Positions 1-5,574 of a stretch of 5,939 nt of DNA are shown here, piece by piece. The first letter of the stretch is position 1. The number at the start of each line of letters is the position of its first letter. The stretch is from Pseudomonadota bacterium (lineage in GTDB: Bacteria > Desulfobacterota > JADFVX01). The stretch covers positions 1-5,939 of the forward strand of contig JADFVM010000121.1 of NCBI GenBank assembly GCA_015222555.1, given 5' to 3'. The translations under genes were made by a program, and so were the position numbers. Under the pieces are notes generated by a model. It searched no databases. It was given only the letters and a program-made list of their open reading frames with translations, and was not told the DNA's origin.

Positions 1-148
1 CCCCTGCAAGTTCTTCCTTGCTGTCGAAGTGTTTATACAGGGTCTTTTTGCTCACCCCCATATCGGAGGCGATGTCATCCATATGGACTTTTTTTAGTCC
101 TTCTTTGAAAAATCTTTTCTTTGCAGTCTGAATTATCTTTTTTTTCAT
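1..148 (-). CDS. TetR/AcrR family transcriptional regulator, N-terminal part (truncated by window edge)
   Basis: Reading the minus strand from the ATG at 148 gives 49 residues that run off the window. They form the classical TetR N-terminal DNA-binding domain: helix 1 'IIQTAKKRFFKEG' (5-17), then 'MDDIASDMGVSKKTLYKHF' (23-41), which is the helix-turn-helix with the hallmark G-V-S-K-K-T-L-Y-x-H-F recognition helix, then 'DSKEEL'. TetR proteins are dimeric repressors whose C-terminal half binds a ligand; that half lies outside the window, so ligand and targets cannot be inferred. No convincing Shine-Dalgarno precedes the ATG, and no upstream in-frame start is apparent. A strong promoter and an inverted repeat upstream (see separate entries) suggest autoregulation. 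Family assignment is firm; specific function is unknown. Confidence 0.93.
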   Translation of the reverse strand, partial: MKKKIIQTAKKRFFKEGLKKVHMDDIASDMGVSKKTLYKHFDSKEELAG

Positions 149-170
149 AGGCGGTGGATTGTTAAAATAT

Positions 171-198
171 GGAAACTTAAGTATTGAGTTGAGTTTCC
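171..198. promoter_or_regulatory. Inverted repeat, candidate TetR operator
   Basis: GGAAACT (171-177) and AGTTTCC (192-198) are perfect 7-bp inverted arms separated by 14 bp, a 28-bp site. It begins at the predicted transcription start of the TetR gene and lies between its -10 box and start codon. TetR repressors commonly bind such inverted repeats in their own promoter region, so an autoregulatory operator is a reasonable inference. Binding is not shown by sequence alone. Confidence 0.5.
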
Positions 199-203
199 TT
201 GCA

Positions 204-232
204 AGTATAGTTTTAGCAATAATTAAAGTCAA
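204..232 (-). promoter_or_regulatory. Sigma70-type promoter of the TetR gene
   Basis: On the minus strand, TTGACT (232-227) is followed after exactly 17 bases by TATACT (209-204). Each hexamer is one base off consensus. The predicted start is near 197, giving a leader of about 49 bases before the ATG at 148. The inverted repeat at 171-198 covers the start point. Confidence 0.75.
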
Positions 233-264
233 GGAGGAAGGACATTTCTAATGTAGATCATCTT

Positions 265-293
265 TGGATTTGAGAAAATGGTTGATGTATAAT
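265..293 (+). promoter_or_regulatory. Possible weak promoter (perfect -10, poor -35)
   Basis: TATAAT at 288-293 is a perfect -10 hexamer. The hexamer 17 bases upstream, TGGATT at 265-270, matches the -35 consensus at only three positions. If used, it would give a leader of about 300 bases for the response regulator, or transcribe antisense to the minus-strand open frame. In this AT-rich stretch a chance match is quite possible. Confidence 0.25.
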
Positions 294-337
294 CTCTACT
301 TTTAGCTTTCTTCTGATTAGTGTAGTTGGATGTTTTT

Positions 338-577
338 TTACAATACGCAAAAACTTTTCCAATAGCACTCGTCAATCTTGTCATTTAGGCGAAACTCCAA
401 TATTTCATCTGATAAGCAGGTATCATGTGAGCCTATTAAATTTATGGGGATTTGTGAGCTGATGGGGACCTTGATTTTAATCGGAACCAGCCTGTCAAGA
501 AGCTGTTGATCTTCAAAACCGCGTATCGCCTTGATTTGCTCACTTCCTTTGTGTAATATTGCCTGAAATCCCTTAAT
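338..577 (-). pseudogene. Start-less open frame, possible C-terminal remnant of a decayed gene
   Basis: Between stop codons at 580-578 and 340-338 the minus strand is open for 79 codons. The translation looks protein-like, for example 'FEDQQLLDRLVPIKIKVPIS', later 'DEILEFRLNDKIDECYWKSF', ending in CVL. There is no ATG or GTG, and the only in-frame TTG codons lie near the end, so as it stands it is not a complete gene. Its 5' side abuts the start of the response regulator. I recognise no family. It could be the tail of a gene that lost its start by deletion, or a chance open frame in moderately AT-rich DNA; chance is not excluded, since 79 open codons in one of six frames is uncommon but not rare. 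The response regulator promoter (531-559) lies inside it. Confidence 0.2.
531..559 (+). promoter_or_regulatory. Sigma70-type promoter of the response regulator gene
   Basis: TTGATT (531-536) and TAATAT (554-559) are separated by exactly 17 bases, with four of six matches to consensus in each hexamer. The predicted start near 566 gives a leader of about 30 bases to the ATG at 596. No operator-like repeat is evident around it. Confidence 0.55.
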
Positions 578-595
578 TTAAGCGGTGGGACAAAA

Positions 596-1297
596 ATGAA
601 GCAGATTTTGCTTGTCGATGATTCACATTTTTTCATCCAGGCGATCAGGGCATTCCTGGAAAGATCGGGGAATTGCATATTGACGGCCGAGTGCGGCAGG
701 GAGGCACTTAATGTCCTTGAAAGTAGCTCCCCTGATCTTATCCTCATGGACTATTACCTCAACGATATAAGCGGTGATGAGTGCTGTAGAAAGATAAAGT
801 CCGATCCAGCTACAAAAGATATCCCCATCATTATGTTCACATCAGCTGGAAATACAAAAAACATTGAAATGAGTAAAAGTGCCGGATGTGATGATTACAT
901 CACAAAGCCGGTGGACAAAATGGCGCTGCTGACCAAGATCAAACGATACCTGGCCATTCCCACAAGAGAGCACAAAAGAGCGCCCATATGTGTCCCCGCT
1001 TTTTATTACCACAACAACCGGAAACATTCGGGGATGATCTTCTGTATCAGCGAAGGGGGGGTGTTTATTAAGGACAACAATATACCGGAAAATGGTTCGA
1101 TAATCCAGATCAGCTTCAGCATTCCGCAAATCGCCGGGAACATAGAGGTGAAGGCGGAAACTGCCTGGAACACGACAGAAAGAAAGCACCTCCCCGCTGG
1201 CATAGGCCCAGGTTTTGGTGTCCGCTTTCTCTCTATCGATGAGGAAAGGATTGAAGCTATAAGGACATACGTCGGCCTTGGTGACTATCTTTTGTAG
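596..1297 (+). CDS. Response regulator with receiver and PilZ-like domains
   Basis: The protein has 233 residues in two domains and no DNA-binding output. Residues 1-120 are a receiver domain with the acidic pair D8-D9 in 'LLVDDS', phosphoacceptor D52 in 'DLILMDYYL', switch T82 in 'MFTSAG' and K104 in 'TKP', so phosphorylation by a histidine kinase should be possible. Residues about 123-228 are PilZ-like: R124-E-H-K-R128 fits the RxxxR half of the c-di-GMP motif, and 'CISEGGVFI' (150-158) is in the place of [D/N]xSxxG but has Cys for Asp/Asn. 'GIGPGFGVRF' (202-211) is typical of the PilZ-like family first described from Myxococcus paralogues. It is probably a cytosolic regulator of motility, adhesion or polysaccharide export by protein contact (inference). 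The ATG has a weak GGTGGG six bases upstream. No partner kinase is next to it. A terminator at 1404-1437 ends the unit. Confidence 0.93.
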   Translation: MKQILLVDDSHFFIQAIRAFLERSGNCILTAECGREALNVLESSSPDLILMDYYLNDISGDECCRKIKSDPATKDIPIIMFTSAGNTKNIEMSKSAGCDDYITKPVDKMALLTKIKRYLAIPTREHKRAPICVPAFYYHNNRKHSGMIFCISEGGVFIKDNNIPENGSIIQISFSIPQIAGNIEVKAETAWNTTERKHLPAGIGPGFGVRFLSIDEERIEAIRTYVGLGDYLL

Positions 1298-1349
1298 GCC
1301 ATGACTTCGGGTTGCTTGCTGACTAACTAACAGGTGATTTACTTGACTA

Positions 1350-1397
1350 AGCCTGGGGGGGATGACTTTCTGAGTTTGGCCCTGCTTAATCCAGGCT
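1350..1397 (+). repeat. Inverted repeat in the 3' untranslated region of the response regulator
   Basis: AGCCTGG (1350-1356) and CCAGGCT (1391-1397) are perfect 7-bp complements around a 34-base loop, just before the terminator. In RNA this could form a hairpin next to the terminator stem and protect the transcript end. The long loop makes it a modest candidate. Confidence 0.3.
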
Positions 1398-1403
1398 GTA
1401 AAT

Positions 1404-1437
1404 AAAAAAGGCGTAGCCTAATGGGCACGCCTTTTTA
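1404..1437. terminator. Strong intrinsic terminator, probably bidirectional
   Basis: AAAAAGGCGT (1405-1414) pairs perfectly over 10 bp with ACGCCTTTTT (1427-1436). Inside it, beyond one bulged A (1415), GCC (1416-1418) pairs with GGC (1424-1426) around a TAATG loop. The A run before and T run after the GC core give a U tract for either strand. It lies about 107 bases after the response regulator stop and separates that gene from the exported-protein gene. Confidence 0.9.
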
Positions 1438-1489
1438 GACTTTATTATGGACCTAGACTATAGTGGGCTGGCCTGGCCTGATGGGATTA

Positions 1490-1513
1490 AATAGGGACAC
1501 ATGTCTCCCTATT
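1490..1513. repeat. 24-bp imperfect palindrome, REP-like element or operator
   Basis: AATAGGGA (1490-1497) and TCCCTATT (1506-1513) are perfect inverted arms. Between them lies C-ACATGT-C, itself a 6-bp palindrome flanked by a symmetric C/C mismatch. The sequence resembles the 'TAGGGACA...TGTCCCTA' palindromes that I recall as dispersed, transposase-associated repeats in deltaproteobacterial genomes, but copy number cannot be judged from one window. Because it ends 19 bases before the -10 box of the next gene, covering the -35 zone, it could instead be a regulator binding site. Confidence 0.6.
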
Positions 1514-1529
1514 AAGTTTAGTTTCATTA

Positions 1530-1538
1530 TGGCATAAT
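1530..1538 (+). promoter_or_regulatory. Extended -10 promoter of the exported-protein gene
   Basis: TGG immediately followed by CATAAT (1533-1538) makes an extended -10 element with five of six consensus bases. No good -35 hexamer is present; the position is occupied by the right arm of the palindrome at 1490-1513. The predicted start near 1545 gives a leader of about 24 bases. Confidence 0.45.
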
Positions 1539-1556
1539 CTTAATGTGAATGTCTAA

Positions 1557-1562
1557 AGAGGA
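1557..1562 (+). promoter_or_regulatory. Ribosome binding site deciding the TTG start at 1569
   Basis: AGAGGA stands six bases before TTG 1569. The alternative ATG at 1590 has no such site and would remove the Lys-Arg n-region of the signal peptide, so TTG is preferred. Confidence 0.65.
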
Positions 1563-1568
1563 CTAGCG

Positions 1569-2591
1569 TTGAAAAGATCATGTATTTCTATGTTTATTGC
1601 TTTTTTATTGACCCTGCCTAGTAATGGTATGTATGCAGGGCCTGTAAAAGTGCAAAAGATCGCCTTGGAGGAACTACAGGTGACATTTTTTGAAAATGGA
1701 AGTGTAGTGGATAATCTAAGGGTGAGTGAAAATGAAGGCAAAGGAATTATTGAAAAGATTAAAAATGATGTGTTGAAGTCATTTGGGGCTGATACATTTA
1801 AAGTGCTCGTGGAAAAGGGGCTCATTGCTGAGTTTGATGAGGCTCTTTATAGCAGATTGAAGGTAGAGCGCATTGTACCACCTGTTTTGCGCTTTTATAA
1901 CAAAGAGGGAAAGATTATTAAAGAAATGCTTATGAGGCGACCGGGAAACTCCAGGCAATCCGCCATGGAGCAATTGGGCAGTATCGGAATTCCTGTAAGT
2001 ATAAATCGGGCAATCAGCAGGGATGCTGTTGTGTCTACAGATGGGAAAAGCGTAATCGTAACAGAATATTTTGCCGAGCTTGCCGGAGTCGACCATGGGA
2101 AATATGTTTCTAATACATCGTCAAAGCTCCGGCTCTATGATTCATTGGGAAAGATGCTCTGGGAGAAAAGTGCCCCTGAACATATGTATGTAAACAAGAT
2201 GGCTATCTCCGGGGCAGGTGAAGTGATTGCCTTTATCCTTGTAGGAGAAGGGGGAGACATGGAGAAGGTTTTTTCAGCAAACAGACTTGTTGTCTTTGAC
2301 AGGGGAGGGAAGAATCTCCTCGATTTTACAGGGATGGAAGGTTCTTATTCCGTAAGGTCCACCTTGCTATCCATATCTCCAGGTGGCAGGTATATATCTA
2401 TCGCTGCCGTGAAAAAAGACGGGGGAAGGATGAGCCTGTTTTTTGACCATAAAAGTGGCGCTACTATGAAATGGCAGGAGATTTTAGCCCCACTGCGTTT
2501 GGGTGATAATGGAGCTGTCTTTACAATTGACAGATCGGGCCGTGCTGTCAAGATTCTGGATCTTGCAAAAAAGATATACAATCACAACTGA
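1569..2591 (+). CDS. Exported protein of unknown function with propeller-like repeats
   Basis: The protein has 340 residues from a TTG start. The N-terminus is a signal peptide: basic 'MKR', hydrophobic 'ISMFIAFLLTLP' (6-17) and a likely signal peptidase I cleavage near 'MYA|GP' (after 23), so the mature protein is periplasmic or secreted. Residues about 25-140 are mixed and charged with no family I recognise. From about 150 onward there are spaced motifs of the kind seen in beta-propeller blades: 'STDGKSVIVTEY' (156-167), 'LRLYDSLGKMLWEK' (187-200), 'AISGAGEVIAFILV' (212-225), 'RLVVFDRGGKNLLDF' (239-253), 'LLSISPGGRYISIAA' (266-280) and 'FTIDRSGRAVKILDL' (318-332). That looks like three to four degenerate WD40/PQQ-type blades, fewer than a closed propeller normally has. 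It has no catalytic signature. The radical SAM gene follows after 52 bases with no terminator, so co-transcription is possible. Function unknown. Confidence 0.85.
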   Translation: MKRSCISMFIAFLLTLPSNGMYAGPVKVQKIALEELQVTFFENGSVVDNLRVSENEGKGIIEKIKNDVLKSFGADTFKVLVEKGLIAEFDEALYSRLKVERIVPPVLRFYNKEGKIIKEMLMRRPGNSRQSAMEQLGSIGIPVSINRAISRDAVVSTDGKSVIVTEYFAELAGVDHGKYVSNTSSKLRLYDSLGKMLWEKSAPEHMYVNKMAISGAGEVIAFILVGEGGDMEKVFSANRLVVFDRGGKNLLDFTGMEGSYSVRSTLLSISPGGRYISIAAVKKDGGRMSLFFDHKSGATMKWQEILAPLRLGDNGAVFTIDRSGRAVKILDLAKKIYNHN

Positions 2592-2643
2592 CCTGCATGC
2601 AATTAATTAAAGATAAAATCCTCCCTGTCTCCTATTGGCCACT

Positions 2644-4395
2644 ATGAAATTTCTCCTTGTTGCCCTACACTCAAGTTATCCTCACGCATCCCTGAGCCTT
2701 CCCTGTCTTGCAGCCAGGTGCCACGATATTGATGGTGCAGAACTGCTTATAAAAGAGTTTACCGTAAATGAAGATGCTCACTGTGTCTTTGAATCTATTT
2801 TAGAGGAAAAGGCCGATGTTGTAGCCTTTTCATGCTATATCTGGAACATAAACTATGTCCTTGGTCTTGCAAAGAGTTTGAAGTCCCACAGCCCCTCCTG
2901 CTTTATTGTCCTTGGCGGTCCCGAGGTCAGTTTTGATGCAGAGTATGTTCTGGAAGAAAGCAGGGATATTGACTGCATAATAAGGGGGGAAGGGGAGGAG
3001 GTCTTCAGGCATCTTGCAGAAGTCTTGATTCGGCCAGATGGTCTTCCTGGCTTGTCTTCTATTCCCGGCATTACATACAGGCTTGAAGATAAAGTGACAA
3101 GTTCTCCAGCGCAGCAAGCCATAATGCCGCTCGATAATATTCCATCGCCTTTTGAGTATGGACTTGTTGATCTTGAAAAACCTCTGGTATATTTCGAGAC
3201 TTCACGTGGTTGTCCCTTCACATGTGCCTTTTGCCTTTCCGCAAATGATTCTCAGGTGCGCTCCTTTTCAATGGAGCGTATCAGGAGTGACCTGCTTTGT
3301 CTTATAGACGCCGAAGTGGGAACAGTCAAGTTTGTAGACCGTACCTTCAACTACAATGCCAGCCGGGCCAATGAAATATGGCAGTTTATCCTCACTAACA
3401 ATGCAAAAAGCCGTTATCATTTTGAGATAGCGGCAGATCTCTTGACAACTGAAAACATAGAACTTTTAAAGAATGTCCCTGCAGAGACCTTCAGGTTCGA
3501 GATAGGGGTGCAGTCCATAATAGAGGAAACGCTCAGTGCGGTGGGGCGTAAGTCAAATATGGAAGCGCTTTTTTATAATGTGGAATTCCTTATAAAAAAG
3601 ACGAATGTTGGCGTGCACCTTGATCTCGTTGCCGGCCTGCCAGGCGAGGACTATGGAGGTTTCCTGGCCTCACTTGAAAGGCTTTTTCAGTTGGCTCCCC
3701 AACACATTCAGGTGGAAGCCCTAAAGATACTTAAGGGGGCACCGATGATGAATGTTGCCGATAAAGAGCATTATAAGTGGTCCAGCGCCCCGCCCTACAG
3801 GATTGTCAGTAATCCATGGCTTGCTGCCCATGAGGTAGACAGGGTAGATACTGTTGGAAGGGTTTTGGAACTTGTCTACAACAGTCACCGTTTTGATAAA
3901 ACACTAGAGCAGATTGCAGGGCTTATGTCTCTATCCTCTTTTTTTAATGAAATTGCCGCGCGCTGGGAGGATGAAAAAGTCGTATTTCTCTCTATGGATC
4001 AGCTCTTTGAATTTGTTTGGGATGTAGGGGGGAGGATACTGCCTTCCGGAGGGCAGTCCCTTTTCAGGGAGGCCCTTGTCTTTGACAGGTGTATGGCAGA
4101 TTACCCCAATCCCAAAAAACTACCTTCCTATTTTTCTATTGAGGAGGAGTTTGATTGCAAGGTCTCAGGAGAAGAAATCTCGCTTATCAGGGCAAAGAGG
4201 GAATATTCGCCTGAGACAAAGGTCCGGGGGATAAGGTGGCTCTTTAGAAGTGGTCTATTTAAAGACGGCAGTGGAGAAGGTAAAAGGCTGCTTTTTATAT
4301 ACCTGTCTACACCGGGCAAGAGGCAGGAGAAAAATATTTTTGTAGAAGGTGGAACTTTTACGGCAAAGGATAGTCTTAAGCTAAGAGATTTTTAG
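2644..4395 (+). CDS. Cobalamin-binding-domain radical SAM protein, DUF4080 type
   Basis: The protein has 583 residues from the ATG at 2644. The N-terminal 'MKFLLVALHSSYPHASLSL' and 'ADVVAFSCYIWN' (57-68), then 'LGGPEVSFDAEYVLEES' (90-106) and 'IIRGEGEEVF' (112-121), match the Rossmann-like B12-binding domain of the DUF4080 radical SAM group as I know it. No DxHxxG motif follows strand 1, so any cobalamin would bind without a lower His ligand. The radical SAM core starts with 'SRGCPFTCAFCLS'; C190, C194 and C197 form CxxxCxxC for the 4Fe-4S cluster, and the barrel continues through 'FRFEIGVQS' and 'LDLVAGLPGED' to about 370. The remaining 210 residues fit the DUF4080 region. The protein is presumably cytosolic; its substrate is unknown, with methyl transfer the usual chemistry of B12 radical SAM enzymes. 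A TTG three codons upstream is possible, but the ATG gives the family-typical N-terminus. Neither has a Shine-Dalgarno. Confidence 0.92.
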   Translation: MKFLLVALHSSYPHASLSLPCLAARCHDIDGAELLIKEFTVNEDAHCVFESILEEKADVVAFSCYIWNINYVLGLAKSLKSHSPSCFIVLGGPEVSFDAEYVLEESRDIDCIIRGEGEEVFRHLAEVLIRPDGLPGLSSIPGITYRLEDKVTSSPAQQAIMPLDNIPSPFEYGLVDLEKPLVYFETSRGCPFTCAFCLSANDSQVRSFSMERIRSDLLCLIDAEVGTVKFVDRTFNYNASRANEIWQFILTNNAKSRYHFEIAADLLTTENIELLKNVPAETFRFEIGVQSIIEETLSAVGRKSNMEALFYNVEFLIKKTNVGVHLDLVAGLPGEDYGGFLASLERLFQLAPQHIQVEALKILKGAPMMNVADKEHYKWSSAPPYRIVSNPWLAAHEVDRVDTVGRVLELVYNSHRFDKTLEQIAGLMSLSSFFNEIAARWEDEKVVFLSMDQLFEFVWDVGGRILPSGGQSLFREALVFDRCMADYPNPKKLPSYFSIEEEFDCKVSGEEISLIRAKREYSPETKVRGIRWLFRSGLFKDGSGEGKRLLFIYLSTPGKRQEKNIFVEGGTFTAKDSLKLRDF

Positions 4396-4450
4396 TCACA
4401 AGAAGTTTATTTAGTTGAAACTCTACTTGCCTTCAATAGCACTATGTAAA

Positions 4451-4479
4451 TTGACGTCAGACCCTAAATGTGCTATAAA
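4451..4479 (+). promoter_or_regulatory. Strong sigma70-type promoter of the isomerase-queF unit
   Basis: TTGACG (4451-4456, five of six) and TATAAA (4474-4479, five of six) are 17 bases apart, and TGC directly before the -10 adds an extended -10 element. The predicted start near 4486 gives a leader of about 31 bases to TTG 4517. An 8-bp palindrome TGACGTCA (4452-4459) overlaps the -35 box and could bind a regulator, though it may be coincidence. This is the best promoter on the plus strand. Confidence 0.75.
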
Positions 4480-4503
4480 ACCAAACTCACAAATCAGAAC
4501 ATT

Positions 4504-4509
4504 AGGAGG
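4504..4509 (+). promoter_or_regulatory. Consensus ribosome binding site deciding the TTG start at 4517
   Basis: AGGAGG is a perfect Shine-Dalgarno seven bases before TTG 4517. Starting there puts the hydrophobic signal at the N-terminus. The frame stays open back to a TTG at 4415, but that longer version would begin upstream of the predicted transcription start and bury the lipoprotein signal. Confidence 0.9.
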
Positions 4510-4516
4510 AGATATT

Positions 4517-5554
4517 TTGAAAAGCTCAGAGAAGACTATAGTTAAATTAATGCTGCTGGCAGTGATGTTGCCGCTACTGGCAGTTGCCTGTAAAAGTAAG
4601 GAGCCTGTTGTAGGAGAGGAGCTTTCAAAGGAACCTGCAGCTTCTTCAGTTGAAGCGGTAAGCCCATTGAAGGCTTTGCCGGAAGTTATTGCCAGGGTAA
4701 ATGGTGTAGAACTTAAAAAGACCGATTTGGAACGTGTTTATGAGGCTGTTGCTGCCCAGTCCAAGATGACAGGTGATGGGAAAAGTGATACGGAGATTAT
4801 AAATTTTGCCCTTGGGGAGCTGATAGATGCAGAAGTCTTGAAGCAGGAAACAGAGAAGAAGAATATTGTGCCCTCTGCTGAAGAGATTGACAAGGAAATT
4901 GAGAATATAAAATCTCAATTCCCAGACATAGAGACCTTTGAAAAGACCATCGCTGAAAAAGGTGTGACAATTGAGAAGATACGTGAAAATATTGTGACGC
5001 AGCTGGCCATGAGAGATATGCTGGCTAAAGAGGTCGAAACGGATATTACCATCGCAAAATCGGAGATCGAAAAATTTTATAATGACAACCCTACTTACTT
5101 TCAGACACAGGAGTCAATGAAGGCCTCTCATATTCTTATAAAGGTGGAGGAAGGTGCTGATGAAAAAGCCGTTACAGAGGCCAGGAAGAAGATAGATGCT
5201 ATACTAAAAGAGCTTAAAGCTGGTGGGGATTTTGCGGAAATAGCAAAGAAATCATCGGAAGGTCCTTCAGGCCCCAATGGTGGTGATCTCGGTTACTTCG
5301 GGAGCGGCCAGATGGTCAAACCCTTCGAGGATGCCGCATTAGCGTTGAATGTTGGAGAAGTCAGTGCCGCAGTAAAGACCCAATTTGGTTTTCATGTAAT
5401 AAAGCTGACCGACAAGAAGGATGGCGGTATAACTCCTCTCAATGAGGTAAGTGAAAGTATTGAGATTTACCTGAAGAGAGCTGAAAGCGGCAAGCGCTAT
5501 GCCAAGTTTATAGAAAGGATTCGCTCTACTGCCAATATTGAAAAATTGATATAG
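4517..5554 (+). CDS. Lipoprotein peptidyl-prolyl cis-trans isomerase, parvulin/SurA-like
   Basis: From TTG 4517 the protein has 345 residues. 'MKSSEKTIVK' is followed by hydrophobic 'LMLLAVMLPLLAVA' and C25; 'LAVAC' is an acceptable lipobox, so the protein should be lipid-anchored facing the periplasm. A linker rich in Ser, Glu and Ala (about 26-55) leads to a SurA-type N-terminal chaperone domain beginning 'ARVNGVELKKTDLERVYEAV' (59-78) and running as charged helices to about 195. Residues about 201-300 are the PpiC/parvulin domain: 'KASHILIKVE', 'GGDFAEIAKKSSEGPSG', 'GGDLGYFGSGQMVKPFEDAA' and 'TQFGFHVIKL'. The family catalyses proline cis-trans isomerisation and helps fold exported and outer-membrane proteins (PrsA/SurA role). 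Helix 'SESIEIYLKRAESGKRYAKF' (312-331) follows, as in SurA-like proteins. The domain call is firm; clients are unknown. queF starts 20 bases after its stop, so the two share a transcript. Confidence 0.93.
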   Translation: MKSSEKTIVKLMLLAVMLPLLAVACKSKEPVVGEELSKEPAASSVEAVSPLKALPEVIARVNGVELKKTDLERVYEAVAAQSKMTGDGKSDTEIINFALGELIDAEVLKQETEKKNIVPSAEEIDKEIENIKSQFPDIETFEKTIAEKGVTIEKIRENIVTQLAMRDMLAKEVETDITIAKSEIEKFYNDNPTYFQTQESMKASHILIKVEEGADEKAVTEARKKIDAILKELKAGGDFAEIAKKSSEGPSGPNGGDLGYFGSGQMVKPFEDAALALNVGEVSAAVKTQFGFHVIKLTDKKDGGITPLNEVSESIEIYLKRAESGKRYAKFIERIRSTANIEKLI

Positions 5555-5574
5555 CTTAAGGGATAGAGCAGCTT

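Larger units (their letters stand above)
149..595. other. Divergent intergenic region between the TetR gene and the response regulator
   Basis: This stretch of about 450 bases holds the TetR promoter and operator (171-232), a weaker plus-strand -10-like element (265-293), a good plus-strand promoter for the response regulator (531-559) and a start-less open frame on the minus strand (338-577). No tRNA, rRNA, recognisable riboswitch or intrinsic terminator is visible. The length is more than two promoters need, which is why a decayed gene is considered. Confidence 0.6.

Noticed and set aside
231..256. AAGGAGG followed by ATG-TAG, a start-stop mini reading frame on the plus strand
   Set aside because: Spacing of 13 bases is too long, the frame ends at once, and the purine run is simply the complement of the TetR -35 region.
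442..747. 101-codon minus-strand frame overlapping the response regulator start
   Set aside because: Most of it is antisense to the receiver domain, which is certain; the composition is rich in Ser, Arg and Leu as expected of a shadow frame.
842..1189. 115-codon minus-strand frame inside the response regulator
   Set aside because: It is wholly antisense to conserved receiver and PilZ motifs and has no promoter or ribosome binding site.
1465..1480. Tandem GCCTG GCCTG before the palindrome
   Set aside because: Two copies of a 5-mer are too little to call a repeat.
4396..4425. AGTTT...AAACT inverted repeat after the radical SAM gene as a terminator
   Set aside because: The stem is only 5 bp, AT-rich and lacks a following T run, so it is not a credible intrinsic terminator.
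359..4442. Shared 10-mer CAATAGCACT near 361 and near 4434, both in intergenic DNA
   Set aside because: A single short match without extension on either side; consistent with chance.
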